NCBI RefSeq assembly: GCF_000802205.1
Contig: NZ_CP012850.1
Span: 1,922,001 to 1,986,000, forward strand
Source: Candidatus Nitrosocosmicus oleophilus
GTDB taxonomy: Archaea; Thermoproteota; Nitrososphaeria; Nitrososphaerales; Nitrososphaeraceae
DNA: 64,000 bases
Direction of reading: 5' to 3'
Both the position numbers and the translations under genes were made by a program. The number at the start of each line of letters is the position of its first letter. The first letter of the stretch is position 1. Below, piece by piece: positions 27,893 through 37,375 of this stretch. Under the pieces are notes generated by a model. It made no database searches. It was not told where the DNA came from and was given only the letters and a program-made list of their open reading frames with translations.

Positions 27893-28389
27893 ACACTGCA
27901 ACAGGATTCATAAAAGCGCTGGAGTCTGGAACTAAGCATTTAGTTTTAAAAAGATTTACATTTCGTTATCCCCAGGAAAAGTTGAAATTTGTGGGTGACG
28001 GGTACCAATTTGACCCTAAGAAAGGAGTCGGGATTGCGGGGACCAGAGGTAGACATATTTTATTTCATGACAAATGTACCGGTTGTCAACTTTGCGCTAT
28101 AGCTTGCGAGGGGATAGCAGAAGCAATCACTATGGTAAAAGTCGATGAACAGTGGAAGCAAAATAAGAAATCCATAATGCCTCAAATAGATTATGGAAAA
28201 TGTGTTTTCTGTGGTTTGTGTGTCGATGCGTGCCCCTTTTATGCTTTATATATGACAAATGACTATGAGTTGTCTTCTTTCACCAAATCTCATTTGATAT
28301 ACACACCGTCCCAGTTGGCTGTAAAACCAAAATATGATGGCGAGGTCGAAATAAAAATAGGCTCACGAGGTGCATATCATGGTAGATAG
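27889..28389 (+). CDS. nuoI: NADH-quinone oxidoreductase subunit I
   Basis: A 166-residue ferredoxin-like subunit. GTG 27889 is chosen as start because it overlaps the nuoH stop (GTGA) and gives the family length; the frame is open further upstream, but that part only duplicates nuoH sequence in another frame. Two 4Fe-4S motifs are present: CTGCQLCAIACEG and CVFCGLCVDACPF. It carries electrons toward the NuoB cluster and is probably the entry point for electrons in this NuoEFG-less complex. Confidence 0.95.
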   Translation: MNTATGFIKALESGTKHLVLKRFTFRYPQEKLKFVGDGYQFDPKKGVGIAGTRGRHILFHDKCTGCQLCAIACEGIAEAITMVKVDEQWKQNKKSIMPQIDYGKCVFCGLCVDACPFYALYMTNDYELSSFTKSHLIYTPSQLAVKPKYDGEVEIKIGSRGAYHGR

Positions 28390-28900
28390 TATTTTCATAG
28401 GTCTATCTGTTATCACCATTGGATCAGCTATCTTATCTCTTGAAAGCCGCGAGTTATTGTACGGAGGTATAGCATTGGCAGTTTCGATGCTTGGGATCGC
28501 AGGCTACTTCATCATTTTAGACGCACCATTTGTTGCAATGTTCCAAATCGCAGTATACGTAGGTGCAGTTGCGGTTCTTATCATATTTACAGTAATGCTA
28601 GTACGGGCTCCAAATACTATAACCAAAAAAGAAACCAGGAAAAGAAAGATAGCTGGTATTCTGCTTGGGCTGGCCTTCCTTATTTTAGCTGGATCCATAT
28701 TAGGAAACTCTGCTGCAACCCAGCTGAAATTTAATGATACGGTTCCAATATTTGATGTACAGGCAATAGGAAAAGAATTATTAACGTACTACTCACCGGT
28801 ATTGTTAGTATTGGCATTAACGCTGGCTGCAGCTGTAATAGGCGCTCTGGCCTTGGCACGCAGAGAGGATATTGAGGAAAGAAATGAACCAACCAACTGA
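28379..28900 (+). CDS. nuoJ: NADH-quinone oxidoreductase subunit J
   Basis: A 173-residue five-helix membrane subunit. ATG 28379 is preferred over a GTG at 28370 because GAGG lies at a suitable distance before it. The conserved segment is FVAMFQIAVYVGAVAVLIIF, the helix with the pi-bulge of the family, followed by TVMLVRAP. It overlaps the nuoI end and the nuoK start. Confidence 0.92.
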   Translation: MVDSIFIGLSVITIGSAILSLESRELLYGGIALAVSMLGIAGYFIILDAPFVAMFQIAVYVGAVAVLIIFTVMLVRAPNTITKKETRKRKIAGILLGLAFLILAGSILGNSAATQLKFNDTVPIFDVQAIGKELLTYYSPVLLVLALTLAAAVIGALALARREDIEERNEPTN

Positions 28901-29186
28901 TTTTCTATATATAGCTGTAATCCTCATATCTATTGGAATTTATGGATTAGTTGTAAAAAGAAATGCACTGCGGTTGATATTTTCTATTGAGTTAATTGCA
29001 AATGCTGTAAATCTGGTACTTATTGCATTTTCAAGAATGCTGCCTAGTCCTCAGGGACAAGTCTTTGTACTATTCTCAATAGCAATATCTGCAGCAGAGG
29101 TTGCAGTAGGCTTGGGAATTATTATCATAGCATATAGGTTCTACAAAGATATAGATATTACTGAATATAAGAACCTAAAGAATTAA
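28884..29186 (+). CDS. nuoK: NADH-quinone oxidoreductase subunit K
   Basis: A 100-residue, three-helix antiporter-related (MnhC-like) subunit. ATG 28884 follows a GAGGAAAG ribosome site and lies inside the end of nuoJ. The membrane glutamates used in proton coupling are visible in SIELIANAVNLVLIAF and ISAAEVAVGLGIIII. A 96-bp gap follows, the largest within the cluster. Confidence 0.94.
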   Translation: MNQPTDFLYIAVILISIGIYGLVVKRNALRLIFSIELIANAVNLVLIAFSRMLPSPQGQVFVLFSIAISAAEVAVGLGIIIIAYRFYKDIDITEYKNLKN

Positions 29187-29222
29187 TTTTACTCAACAAC
29201 TATTTTTTTGAAAATTCAACCG

Positions 29223-29235
29223 TATAATATATAAA
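29223..29235 (+). promoter_or_regulatory. Possible internal TATA element upstream of nuoM
   Basis: TATAATATATAAA in the only long gap of the complex I cluster, about 50 bp before nuoM. It fits an archaeal TATA box and could give the three antiporter-like subunits (nuoM, L, N) their own transcript. There is no experimental support. Confidence 0.4.
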
Positions 29236-29282
29236 GGAAGTCAATGTCGTTGAGGTAGGGGTATTCGGAGCAAGAGATGTAG

Positions 29283-31070
29283 ATGGTGGATTCTTCCTAT
29301 TATCTTATGGTGGCAACATTTATGCCCTTGATATTATCTCCGGTAGTGTATTTTTTGGGAAAACGAAAGGGAATAAACATTACAACGTGGTTGACTTTTG
29401 GAACTTTAGCTATCTCAACTGTGCTAGTGATTATTCCATGTATAGGTCTCGGTTCTGGAGGATCGTATCAAGAAGTCTTTGATTGGAGTCAATTAGGTCA
29501 TTTCGGGTTAAAATTAGATGGTTTGAGCATTCCTTTTGCTATTACGATTTATTTGTTATCAACTATTATTGTGATTTATTCAAAGCCATATATGATCAGA
29601 AAAATTCTTCTTCAGTATGAACAGCTAAAGAGTTCCTCTAATCTGGAAATGAATGATGCTGAAAGCGAATTGTATTCTAATAAGGACGGGAAATCTTTCT
29701 CTTCTTTGGTCTTATCGACCGATCAAAAGTCCTATCTAAATAGTCAGCTGGGCCTGTATTATTCTCTTTATCTTGTGTTTGCAATGGGTATGCTTGGTAC
29801 TGTTTTGGCTACCAATTTGTTTGAATTTTATGTATTTTTTGAACTGATGTTAGTTCCTTCATTCTTTTTGATTGCATTTTTTGGATACGGAAACAAAAAA
29901 AGAACTTCATTAATGTTCTTTTTCTGGGCCCATGTCGGCGCCGTTATCTTATTGTTGGGATTAATGGCAATGGGATTTCTGACTGGTGGATTTGATTATG
30001 ATACAGTTAGGGCAAACGCATCCCAAATTCCACAAGCATGGATTGCTGTAATTGTTGCGGCGCTTATTATTGGATTTGGTGTAAAACTAGCTGCTTTTCT
30101 TGTCCACGTTTGGTTACCAGATACATACACTGACGCACCCACTCCAATTTCAGTGCTAATATCATCAGCAATGACTGGAATAGGAGCCTATGGTTTGATT
30201 AGAATATGGATTGAACTGTTATCAGGTCCTGGAAACTATACTGATTATAGTATTTACATAACCATTTGGGGAGTTGCTACAATGATATATGGAGGTGCCA
30301 TGGCTCTAATGCAAAAAGATATCAAAAGAGTTTTGGCATATTCTAGCATAAGTTCAATGGGGTATCTTCTTTTTGGTATAGGCTCAGAAAGTGTCCTTGG
30401 CCTTAGTGGTGCAATCTTTATGTATGTTACCCATGCTTTAGGTAAGGGTCTGTTGTTCATGATGGCAGGTTCAGTTATCTTGCAAACAGGAACAAGAAAT
30501 ATGGATAAATTAGGTGGATTGGGAGGAAAAATGCCGTATACTGCTGTATTTGCAATGATCGGTGGATTAACTATCATAGGTGTACCAATAACAAGTGGTT
30601 TTATGTCTGAGTGGGTCCTCTTTAATGGAGCCTTACAAGATGCGGTAGTTAACTGGAGCGCTGTAAAGGCTGTCTCATTTGCTTTGGCTATTACTACCAC
30701 GATATTGACCTCTGCTTATATATTGTGGATGTACAAAAGAATCTTCTATGGCATTACTCCAGAAACATTAAAAAACGTACGTGATTCGAGTAAGTATGTT
30801 TTAGTAACCATGGGAATTTTGGCTTCATTAACGTTGGTTCTGGGATTATATCCCGATTTATTTTATAAACCCATTATAGGGTATGTTGAAAGTTTGTATC
30901 CTGATTCCGATGTGCTTATACCAGTAAAGATCACCCCTGGAACAGGACAAGTAAATGATGAACCTACAAACACTACGCAGGCTAGTAATGTTGCTTTTTC
31001 AGGCGGAACTGACTACCCGAGGACATATCCTTTAGCTAAAAGCCAAGTGGATCATCCAACCACTTTTTAG
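29283..31070 (+). CDS. nuoM: NADH-quinone oxidoreductase subunit M
   Basis: A 595-residue antiporter-like proton-pumping subunit with about 14 helices. Core motifs include FEFYVFFELMLVPSFFLI (the key Glu), AAFLVHVWLPDTYTDAPTP, DIKRVLAYSSISSMGYLLFG and YVTHALGKGLLFM. Oddities are a hydrophilic Ser/Asp/Glu-rich insertion of about 45 residues around positions 108-150 and a polar C-terminal tail of some 50 residues, which make it longer than the usual 490-510 residues. Confidence 0.94.
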   Translation: MVDSSYYLMVATFMPLILSPVVYFLGKRKGINITTWLTFGTLAISTVLVIIPCIGLGSGGSYQEVFDWSQLGHFGLKLDGLSIPFAITIYLLSTIIVIYSKPYMIRKILLQYEQLKSSSNLEMNDAESELYSNKDGKSFSSLVLSTDQKSYLNSQLGLYYSLYLVFAMGMLGTVLATNLFEFYVFFELMLVPSFFLIAFFGYGNKKRTSLMFFFWAHVGAVILLLGLMAMGFLTGGFDYDTVRANASQIPQAWIAVIVAALIIGFGVKLAAFLVHVWLPDTYTDAPTPISVLISSAMTGIGAYGLIRIWIELLSGPGNYTDYSIYITIWGVATMIYGGAMALMQKDIKRVLAYSSISSMGYLLFGIGSESVLGLSGAIFMYVTHALGKGLLFMMAGSVILQTGTRNMDKLGGLGGKMPYTAVFAMIGGLTIIGVPITSGFMSEWVLFNGALQDAVVNWSAVKAVSFALAITTTILTSAYILWMYKRIFYGITPETLKNVRDSSKYVLVTMGILASLTLVLGLYPDLFYKPIIGYVESLYPDSDVLIPVKITPGTGQVNDEPTNTTQASNVAFSGGTDYPRTYPLAKSQVDHPTTF

Positions 31071-31080
31071 GTGAATAGCG

Positions 31081-33195
31081 GTGGTTGAAGTTATAGGTTT
31101 TGAAGGAATAGGTGTAAATGCATGGTTAATCTGGATGACTCCATTTATAGGAGCTGCACTAATTCCAATTCTAAGAAAAAAGAGTGAAAAAATCAAAGGC
31201 TACGTTGCTGTCGCTTTTTCAGTTATTAGTGCCCTTTTGGCTTTGAGTATACTTCCATTAGGCTTATCAAATGGCGAGATTCATAGCCAAATTCCTTGGT
31301 TTTCTGCCCTAAATATAGACGCAGGTGTATTAGCTGATCCCCTTGCCATAATCATGAGTAATTTGGTTGCTTGGATTTCGGTGGCAATTTTTGTTTATTC
31401 TGTTTCCTATATGCACGGACAAAAATCACTTATAAGATATTGGTTCTTTATGTTGTTTTTCATCGGATCGATGCAACTAATTGTGTTATCTGACAATTTG
31501 TTGATGGTATTTTTCGGCTGGGAAGGTGTGGGACTTGCATCTTATGCCCTAATAGGATTTTGGTATACCGATAGAAAGAAAGATTATGTTGGCAGAGAGG
31601 GACATACTGCTTGGGGAATACCTCAGTGGACATCACCAACACATGCGGGGATAAAAGCATTCTTACTTAACAGGGCAGGGGATGTCATGATGCTGTCTGG
31701 AATGTTTATGATCTTTATGTATTCTGGTACTTTTGGCTTTAGAGAGTTGTTAGCCGATCAAACTTGGGCTCATGTGATGATGCAACAAAATCTGTTGGTG
31801 CCGGCGGCGGTTTTAATATTTGGCGGAGCCATTGGCAAATCAGCTCAGTTTCCACTGAATGAATGGTTATTGGAGGCTATGACAGGACCTACATCTGTAT
31901 CTGCTCTTATTCATGCAGCTACAATGGTAAAGGCAGGAGTATTTCTTGTTGCTAGGATAGGTCCTCTATTTTTTGCCCTATCTGTATTTAATATGAATCA
32001 GTTCTTTGAAATTGTTACCTGGGTTGGAGCGATAACTGCTTTGTTGCTAGCTACTCAAGCGATAGTCAATCCTGAAATAAAAAAAGTCCTGGCTTATTCT
32101 ACCGGGTCTCAGATTGGATACATGATGATGGCTTTGGGAATTGCAGGGCTATCAACAAACTTTGTTGATGGATATACTGCAGGATTCTTTCATCTAATTA
32201 GCCATGCACTGTTTAAAGCTTCATTGTTCATGGCGGCGGGTGCAATATTACATACCGTACATTCTAGATTCATGAACGATATGGGCGGGCTAAAAAAGAA
32301 TATGAGAAAAACCTATATTTTCTTCTTGTTGGCGAGCTTGTCTTTAGCTAGTGCTCCTTTAATCACGCTTGGTTTCTGGAGTAAAGACGCAATTTTTGCT
32401 TCCATTCTTGAATCTAACTATGAATTCTCATCTTACGTCTTCTTGATTGCTGTTACAGTGGCTATCATGACATCCTTTTACACCTTCAGGATGGTCGGCC
32501 TTGTATTTTTCGGAAAACCCAGCCAAAATGTTGTCAATATCGAAAACAAAGGTCATCGTATACGTGAAGTGGATAAGATGATGTGGCTGCCATTTGCCGC
32601 TTTAGCAATAGCATCAATTGGATTCGGTGTTGTGGGCTTTGCATTTGAGGGTCAACTACATGATATCTTTTCAACCTATCTTGCAAGTTACTTTGGAATT
32701 AATGAGGGTGGAGTGGTACCATTAGGAGGAACAGAAGCCGTACAGAGCTCACCCGAATTAGCCGAATCAGGCGCAGCTACTGTTGAAGGGTCAAAACAAG
32801 ATGCTTTAGAACTCAATCCACTTGCTGTTGTTTCCTCAGTAGCAGCATTTGGTGTAGGCGGATTTCTAGGATACTTGTTTTACATCAAGAGAATCGGGGA
32901 CCCGGAGAAAATCAGCGACAACGTCGTCTCCAAGGCATTATGGAAGTTCCTATACAACCGATGGTATCTTAATTCAATCCTTTATTGGATAGGCGTAGTG
33001 ATACCATTGGCGGCCTACAGACGAATTTATAAGTATTTTGAAAACATCTTAATGTATGGAATTAATCCTTCCGTTCAACAATCAATGGTGATGATGTCAA
33101 AAGTGGCAAAGGTAGTGCAAACAGGTAACGTACAGACTTATCTTTATGTATTTGCAGCTGGTATAATTATAATTACCATGCTGTTATTGAGTTAA
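31081..33195 (+). CDS. nuoL: NADH-quinone oxidoreductase subunit L
   Basis: A 704-residue, largest proton-pumping subunit. It contains DNLLMVFFGWEGVGLASYALIGFW, FPLNEWLLEAMTGPTSVSALIHAATMVKAG, KKVLAYSTGSQIGYMM and HLISHALFKASLFM. The C-terminal part holds a soluble stretch (about 555-590) followed by the lateral helix region that braces the pumps. It starts at GTG 31081, 10 bp after nuoM. Confidence 0.95.
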   Translation: MVEVIGFEGIGVNAWLIWMTPFIGAALIPILRKKSEKIKGYVAVAFSVISALLALSILPLGLSNGEIHSQIPWFSALNIDAGVLADPLAIIMSNLVAWISVAIFVYSVSYMHGQKSLIRYWFFMLFFIGSMQLIVLSDNLLMVFFGWEGVGLASYALIGFWYTDRKKDYVGREGHTAWGIPQWTSPTHAGIKAFLLNRAGDVMMLSGMFMIFMYSGTFGFRELLADQTWAHVMMQQNLLVPAAVLIFGGAIGKSAQFPLNEWLLEAMTGPTSVSALIHAATMVKAGVFLVARIGPLFFALSVFNMNQFFEIVTWVGAITALLLATQAIVNPEIKKVLAYSTGSQIGYMMMALGIAGLSTNFVDGYTAGFFHLISHALFKASLFMAAGAILHTVHSRFMNDMGGLKKNMRKTYIFFLLASLSLASAPLITLGFWSKDAIFASILESNYEFSSYVFLIAVTVAIMTSFYTFRMVGLVFFGKPSQNVVNIENKGHRIREVDKMMWLPFAALAIASIGFGVVGFAFEGQLHDIFSTYLASYFGINEGGVVPLGGTEAVQSSPELAESGAATVEGSKQDALELNPLAVVSSVAAFGVGGFLGYLFYIKRIGDPEKISDNVVSKALWKFLYNRWYLNSILYWIGVVIPLAAYRRIYKYFENILMYGINPSVQQSMVMMSKVAKVVQTGNVQTYLYVFAAGIIIITMLLLS

Positions 33196-33212
33196 GGAGA
33201 GAATGAGTAACG

Positions 33213-34712
33213 ATGATTGATATAATGTCTACCCCTGCTTTAGTAACCATCATCTTGGGGAGCGTAGCTCTGTTAATTCCAATAATAGATGCCTTAAATA
33301 AAGAGCGAGGCTCAAAGAATAAAGTTTATAGTGCAATAGCCTTCGGAGCTCTAGCCCTGGCTCTTATTGTTGTGATATACAGGATATTTTCCGGGGAGAA
33401 TCTTCCCGCGATGTCCTTAGCAAACAGTGGAGCCATAGGGGACGATATTTTTGGTGCATTCTTTTCTATTGCGTTTCTTATAGTTTCCATTATGGTTACC
33501 GTTTCTTCATGGAGTTACATGAAAAAACGAAGCAATCATGCTGCATACTATTCTTTGATATTATTATCAAGCATTGGTATGATCCTCATAGGCTATTCAA
33601 CTGATTTTGTAATGTTACTAGTTGCTTGGGAACTAATGTCTATCCCTACCTATGCATTGGCTGCTTTTAATAAAAAAGATCCAATATCAAACGAGGCTTC
33701 AATCAAATACTTTTTGTTTGGAGCTTTATCGTCGGCAATCATTGTTTTAGCAATGGGAATTGTATATGGATTAACTGGCACTACAAACATTTACGATTCT
33801 ATTGTTGCAATGTCGCATTTGAACGCAGATTTGGTCCCGTTTGCGTTGCTGGCAGTAGGACTTTTTATTGCTGGATTTGGATTCAAAATGGGACTAGTTC
33901 CATTTCACATGTGGTTGCCTGATACATATTCTGGGGCTCCAACTACGATTGCTACCCTTCTTGCTGCTGGAACAAAAAAAGCTGGATTTGCGGCTGCCAT
34001 CAGGGTCATAGTTATCGGTATGATAGCGCTTAATGTCCACTGGACATTTACCCTTGCAATAATAGCCATTTTTACTATGACGCTCGGAAATCTGGGAGCT
34101 CTGACTCAAAAAAGTATACCAAGAATCCTTGCGTACTCCAGTATTGCTCAGGCCGGGTATATTCTGATCGGACTTGCAGTTGCTCCATACTCTGACTATG
34201 GTTTAGATGCCTCTTTGTTACAAATCATGAATCATGCAGTAATGAAATCTGCTGCATTTATTGCAGCGGCAGGTGTAATTATAACTCTGGCGGCGTATAC
34301 AATCGAAAAGTATAAAGGACTAGGATATAGGATGCCTATCACAGCCTTTGTGTTTGCAATATCGCTGCTTGCACTTGCCGGAGTCCCTCCACTGAGTGGT
34401 TTTTGGGGTAAATATTTGATATTCGGAGCTGCTATAGATAGTGGTCAAGTAGTATGGTGGGGACCTTATCTTGCAATAGCTGGTATTCTAAACAGTGCAT
34501 TATCTTTGGGGTATTACGCTTGGATCATAAGGAAAATGTACATGGAAGAGGGCGAAAATAGGGTAAGACAGAAGGAACCAAAACCGATAGTTGCTGTATT
34601 GTTATTTGCATTAGGATTCATGATCATCTTTGGTATCTGGTACGGACCATTACTTGACTTAGCGTCAATGGCTGTACCTAATGATTTGATTCATCTGTTA
34701 GGTGCAAACTAA
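33213..34712 (+). CDS. nuoN: NADH-quinone oxidoreductase subunit N
   Basis: A 499-residue, third antiporter-like subunit. Recognisable are FVMLLVAWELMSIPTYALAAF, the segment FKMGLVPFHMWLPDTYSGAP, IPRILAYSSIAQAGYILIG and MNHAVMKSAAF. It is the last gene of nuoABCDHIJKMLN. An upstream in-frame ATG at 33225 is also possible. No nuoE, nuoF or nuoG follows. Confidence 0.95.
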   Translation: MIDIMSTPALVTIILGSVALLIPIIDALNKERGSKNKVYSAIAFGALALALIVVIYRIFSGENLPAMSLANSGAIGDDIFGAFFSIAFLIVSIMVTVSSWSYMKKRSNHAAYYSLILLSSIGMILIGYSTDFVMLLVAWELMSIPTYALAAFNKKDPISNEASIKYFLFGALSSAIIVLAMGIVYGLTGTTNIYDSIVAMSHLNADLVPFALLAVGLFIAGFGFKMGLVPFHMWLPDTYSGAPTTIATLLAAGTKKAGFAAAIRVIVIGMIALNVHWTFTLAIIAIFTMTLGNLGALTQKSIPRILAYSSIAQAGYILIGLAVAPYSDYGLDASLLQIMNHAVMKSAAFIAAAGVIITLAAYTIEKYKGLGYRMPITAFVFAISLLALAGVPPLSGFWGKYLIFGAAIDSGQVVWWGPYLAIAGILNSALSLGYYAWIIRKMYMEEGENRVRQKEPKPIVAVLLFALGFMIIFGIWYGPLLDLASMAVPNDLIHLLGAN

Positions 34713-35030
34713 CATCTCTATTTTTCTATCCCTATCATTTTCTATTCTAGACCATATTTACTCTCTCCCTGATCCCTAATCTTGAATTCTCCCAAAATCC
34801 AGATTTTATTATGTTACACTCTCTGGAACTGTTAATATAGGCAGAATTTCTTGAATTATCAAACTCGATTTAAATATTGATTAGAGTACAATTTCTAATA
34901 AAAATCTAGTTACCATTGGTAGAAAAAATACTTTAAAGACTCAATTATCGATATGATTAAGAACTCAAATGCTAATCTCCAGGGTACGTTGGAGTATTGG
35001 TTTTTAAGCTATAATTAGTCTTTTTTTAAG
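34713..35030. other. Intergenic region between convergent nuoN and UDG genes
   Basis: Pyrimidine-rich in its first 90 bases (CTATTTTTCTATCCC-type runs) and with AGTCTTTTTTTAAG at the far end, near the UDG stop. These T-tracts are reasonable archaeal termination sites for both genes. No gene is seen. Confidence 0.45.
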
Positions 35031-35624
35031 CTAGGTTGGAAAAAATTTATCTATTCCCTGATCTTGAGTGTTGACTATTTTTGCAAGTTTTTGGATGTCT
35101 TCAAAGAAGATTTCTTTTAATTTGTTATTGTATATAGTAGCCGCTGGATGATATGTTATGAAGTATCTCAATGGTGGGCGATTAACTATTTGCCCCCTAT
35201 ACGGTGTCATGTGTTTTAGTCCAAGTAGTGACTTTAACGCTGTAGCACCTAATATACAAATGATTTTGGGTGAAATTATATCAATTTCTTTTTTAAGATA
35301 TTCTCTAGTGCATATTCCAATTTCTTCATCTGTCGGAACCCTATTGCTAGGAGGCCTGCATTTGACTACATTAGTGATGTAAATTTCTTTTCTTTCTATT
35401 CGTGCGTTGATTAGTGCTTGATCAAGAATTTTGCCCGCACTCCCCACAAAGGGACTACCGGTTTCATCTTCGTTTTTCCCTGGAGCTTCGCCTATCACTA
35501 TTATTTTTTTGCTAATATTGCCATTACCTGGAACTGCATTCTTCCTTGTTAATGACAGTCCGCACAAGACACAACGGATGATGTCATTCTTTATTGATTC
35601 TAATGATTCATTCTGAGAACTCAA
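35031..35624 (-). CDS. udg: Uracil-DNA glycosylase, family 4
   Basis: A 197-residue iron-sulfur glycosylase removing uracil from DNA. Motif A is GEAPGKNEDETGSPFVGSAG (residues 45-64) and motif B contains YHPAATIYN near 157. The [4Fe-4S] ligands fit C18, C21, C105 and C123 (C-x2-C...C-x17-C). Family 4 enzymes are the usual repair UDGs of archaea and act in base excision repair. The gene stands alone, convergent with the complex I cluster. Confidence 0.93.
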   Translation of the reverse strand: MSSQNESLESIKNDIIRCVLCGLSLTRKNAVPGNGNISKKIIVIGEAPGKNEDETGSPFVGSAGKILDQALINARIERKEIYITNVVKCRPPSNRVPTDEEIGICTREYLKKEIDIISPKIICILGATALKSLLGLKHMTPYRGQIVNRPPLRYFITYHPAATIYNNKLKEIFFEDIQKLAKIVNTQDQGIDKFFPT

Positions 35625-35664
35625 GGTGGGAAAAAGTATTTAAGAAGAAGGAATTTTTCTAGAA

Positions 35665-35919
35665 TCAATACTTTGATTCAGTTACTGATTCAGAGGATAA
35701 TCCGCCAGTGCTATTTTGAGTATCTTCTCCCGGAGATGAGGAATTAACTATCAAGTTTGCAGGACTCGATGTAGAGTTTGTAATTGCTGCACTTACTGAT
35801 TCAGAGGATAATCCACCAGTGCTATTAGTTATGTTGGTATTGTTAGATTGAGCAAACACCGGCGGTAGTCCAATGATTAATATCGGCAAAATAAGAATAA
35901 CCAATCTAGAATTTTTCAT
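35665..35919 (-). CDS. Small secreted Asn/Ser-rich protein with internal repeat
   Basis: The ATG at 35919 gives an 84-residue protein (an upstream in-frame start adds a non-signal-like segment). A clear signal peptide (MKNSRLVILILPILIIGLPP) ends at VFAQ, followed by a mature part of about 60 residues made of NST sequons. The 11-residue unit NSTGGLSSESV occurs twice, encoded by a 34-bp direct DNA repeat. It is probably glycosylated and extracellular. No family is recognised. Confidence 0.65.
   Translation of the reverse strand: MKNSRLVILILPILIIGLPPVFAQSNNTNITNSTGGLSSESVSAAITNSTSSPANLIVNSSSPGEDTQNSTGGLSSESVTESKY
35682..35826. repeat. 34-bp direct repeat inside the secreted protein gene
   Basis: The two copies, 35682-35715 and 35793-35826, differ at one base (CCG/CCA, silent). 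They begin TTACTGATTCAG on the plus strand and are offset by 111 bp (37 codons), so the frame is kept. This indicates a recent internal duplication. Confidence 0.8.
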
Positions 35920-36003
35920 ATCATTTTCTATAATTTTGTAATATAAAATAATTTCGTAAGATTTGTTTAGGACCATGTAAATTCTAAACCACTCAAACAT
36001 CAT

Positions 36004-36406
36004 ATAAAATCCACTATCTTTTTTGATAAACTTGTGTAGTCATTAGAATATTTTTTCTGTTTATCGCAATTGGAAATATTTATCATATTTGCATCAAACA
36101 AATAAACGAAACCAGCCAATCTGTAGATCGATTCCCTTCATAGATAGGATTATGCGACTATAAATGTAGGTATGGGTTAAAATAGTAATACAAAGAATTA
36201 ACTTGTGGTCTGTGAATATTAAAAAACAATATGACTTTGATCTGATATATTTTGTGATAATTTTAGGTTTTAACGACCAATTTAATCAATATTTTATATC
36301 CTAAAGTTTAAAACATGTATATCCATGCTTATCATATCGTTAACTTAGTGATTATTACATTAGAAACGATAAAATGAAGGTCACGCATTATAATAAGAAC
36401 TAAAAT
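36004..36406. other. Intergenic region with divergent promoters
   Basis: A 403-bp AT-rich space between the secreted-protein gene and the divergent TFB gene. Several TATA-like runs are present (for example CATTATAATAAG about 10-20 bp before TFB), but none can be singled out. No gene or RNA fold was recognised. Confidence 0.4.
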
Positions 36407-37369
36407 GTGGTGGAAAAAAACAAATTGAATCAAAAATTAATTAATTCGTATTTATCAGTATTATGTCCTTTATGTAGTAAGCACACTAATATGATTACCG
36501 ATCAGAATTCTGGTGAATTGATTTGTACTGCCTGTGGAAGTGTCATAATTGATAATACTGAAACAACAAGGTCTGGATGGACTTCTTCAAACATTCAGGA
36601 ATTGGATTTCAGGGACCGAACCGGAGCACCAACTTCTCTGGCCAAATACGATCGTGGACTCTCTACTGTTATAGGTAAGATAGATAAAGATGCATCTGGC
36701 CGTCAAATTGACCTAGCAATGAAAAGTAGAGTAGGTCGCTGGAGAACTTGGGATGCTAGATCACAAACAAACGATTCTTCAAAGAGGAATCTTCAATCTG
36801 CGTTTATTCAGTTGTACACGCTGAAAGACCTACTGGGTTTGCCCGAATCAGCAATAGAAAAAATTGCTTATCTATATAGGAAAATACAGGAACGGAAATT
36901 AATTAAAGGAAGGACGATAAAGGGTGCCTTGGCTGTCGCTTCTTACATTGCATGCAGAGAATTAGGGATTCCAAGAACCCTAAAGGAAATTGCAAGAATC
37001 TCTAATCTCAAGGAAAAAGAAATAGCAAGAATTTACAGGAAGGTAATGTTTGAACTAGATCTCAAAATCCCTCAAGTCGACGCACTGAAAGAAATCATCA
37101 AGATAGGAAATATTTGCGGTATTTCGGAGAGATCGAAAAGACGTGCGATAAAAATGATGATGACTGTAATGAAAACAGAGATTTCTGCAGGGAAAAATCC
37201 GAGGGGTTTAGCTGGGGCTGTTCTTTACCTGTCATGTAAGGAATACGATGAGGAAATTACTCAAAACAAGATTGCAGAGATTGCAGGAGTAACTGAAGTT
37301 ACTTTAAGGCATGACTTGGACATAATATCAGAGCTGATTAAGACTTTCCCAAGTAAAACGAATACCTAA
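36407..37369 (+). CDS. tfb: Transcription initiation factor B (TFB)
   Basis: A 320-residue archaeal homologue of TFIIB that binds TATA/BRE-bound TBP and recruits RNA polymerase. An N-terminal zinc ribbon has C20, C23, C40 and C43 (CPLCSK...CTACGSV). The B-reader segment contains WTSSNIQELDFRDRTGAP. Two cyclin folds follow (SAFIQLYTLKDLLGLPESA and RGLAGAVLYLSCKEYDEE). GTG 36407 is used; an overlapping ATG at 36405 is out of frame. Thaumarchaea often encode several TFBs, so this may be one of a set. Confidence 0.95.
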   Translation: MVEKNKLNQKLINSYLSVLCPLCSKHTNMITDQNSGELICTACGSVIIDNTETTRSGWTSSNIQELDFRDRTGAPTSLAKYDRGLSTVIGKIDKDASGRQIDLAMKSRVGRWRTWDARSQTNDSSKRNLQSAFIQLYTLKDLLGLPESAIEKIAYLYRKIQERKLIKGRTIKGALAVASYIACRELGIPRTLKEIARISNLKEKEIARIYRKVMFELDLKIPQVDALKEIIKIGNICGISERSKRRAIKMMMTVMKTEISAGKNPRGLAGAVLYLSCKEYDEEITQNKIAEIAGVTEVTLRHDLDIISELIKTFPSKTNT

Positions 37370-37375
37370 CTATAT

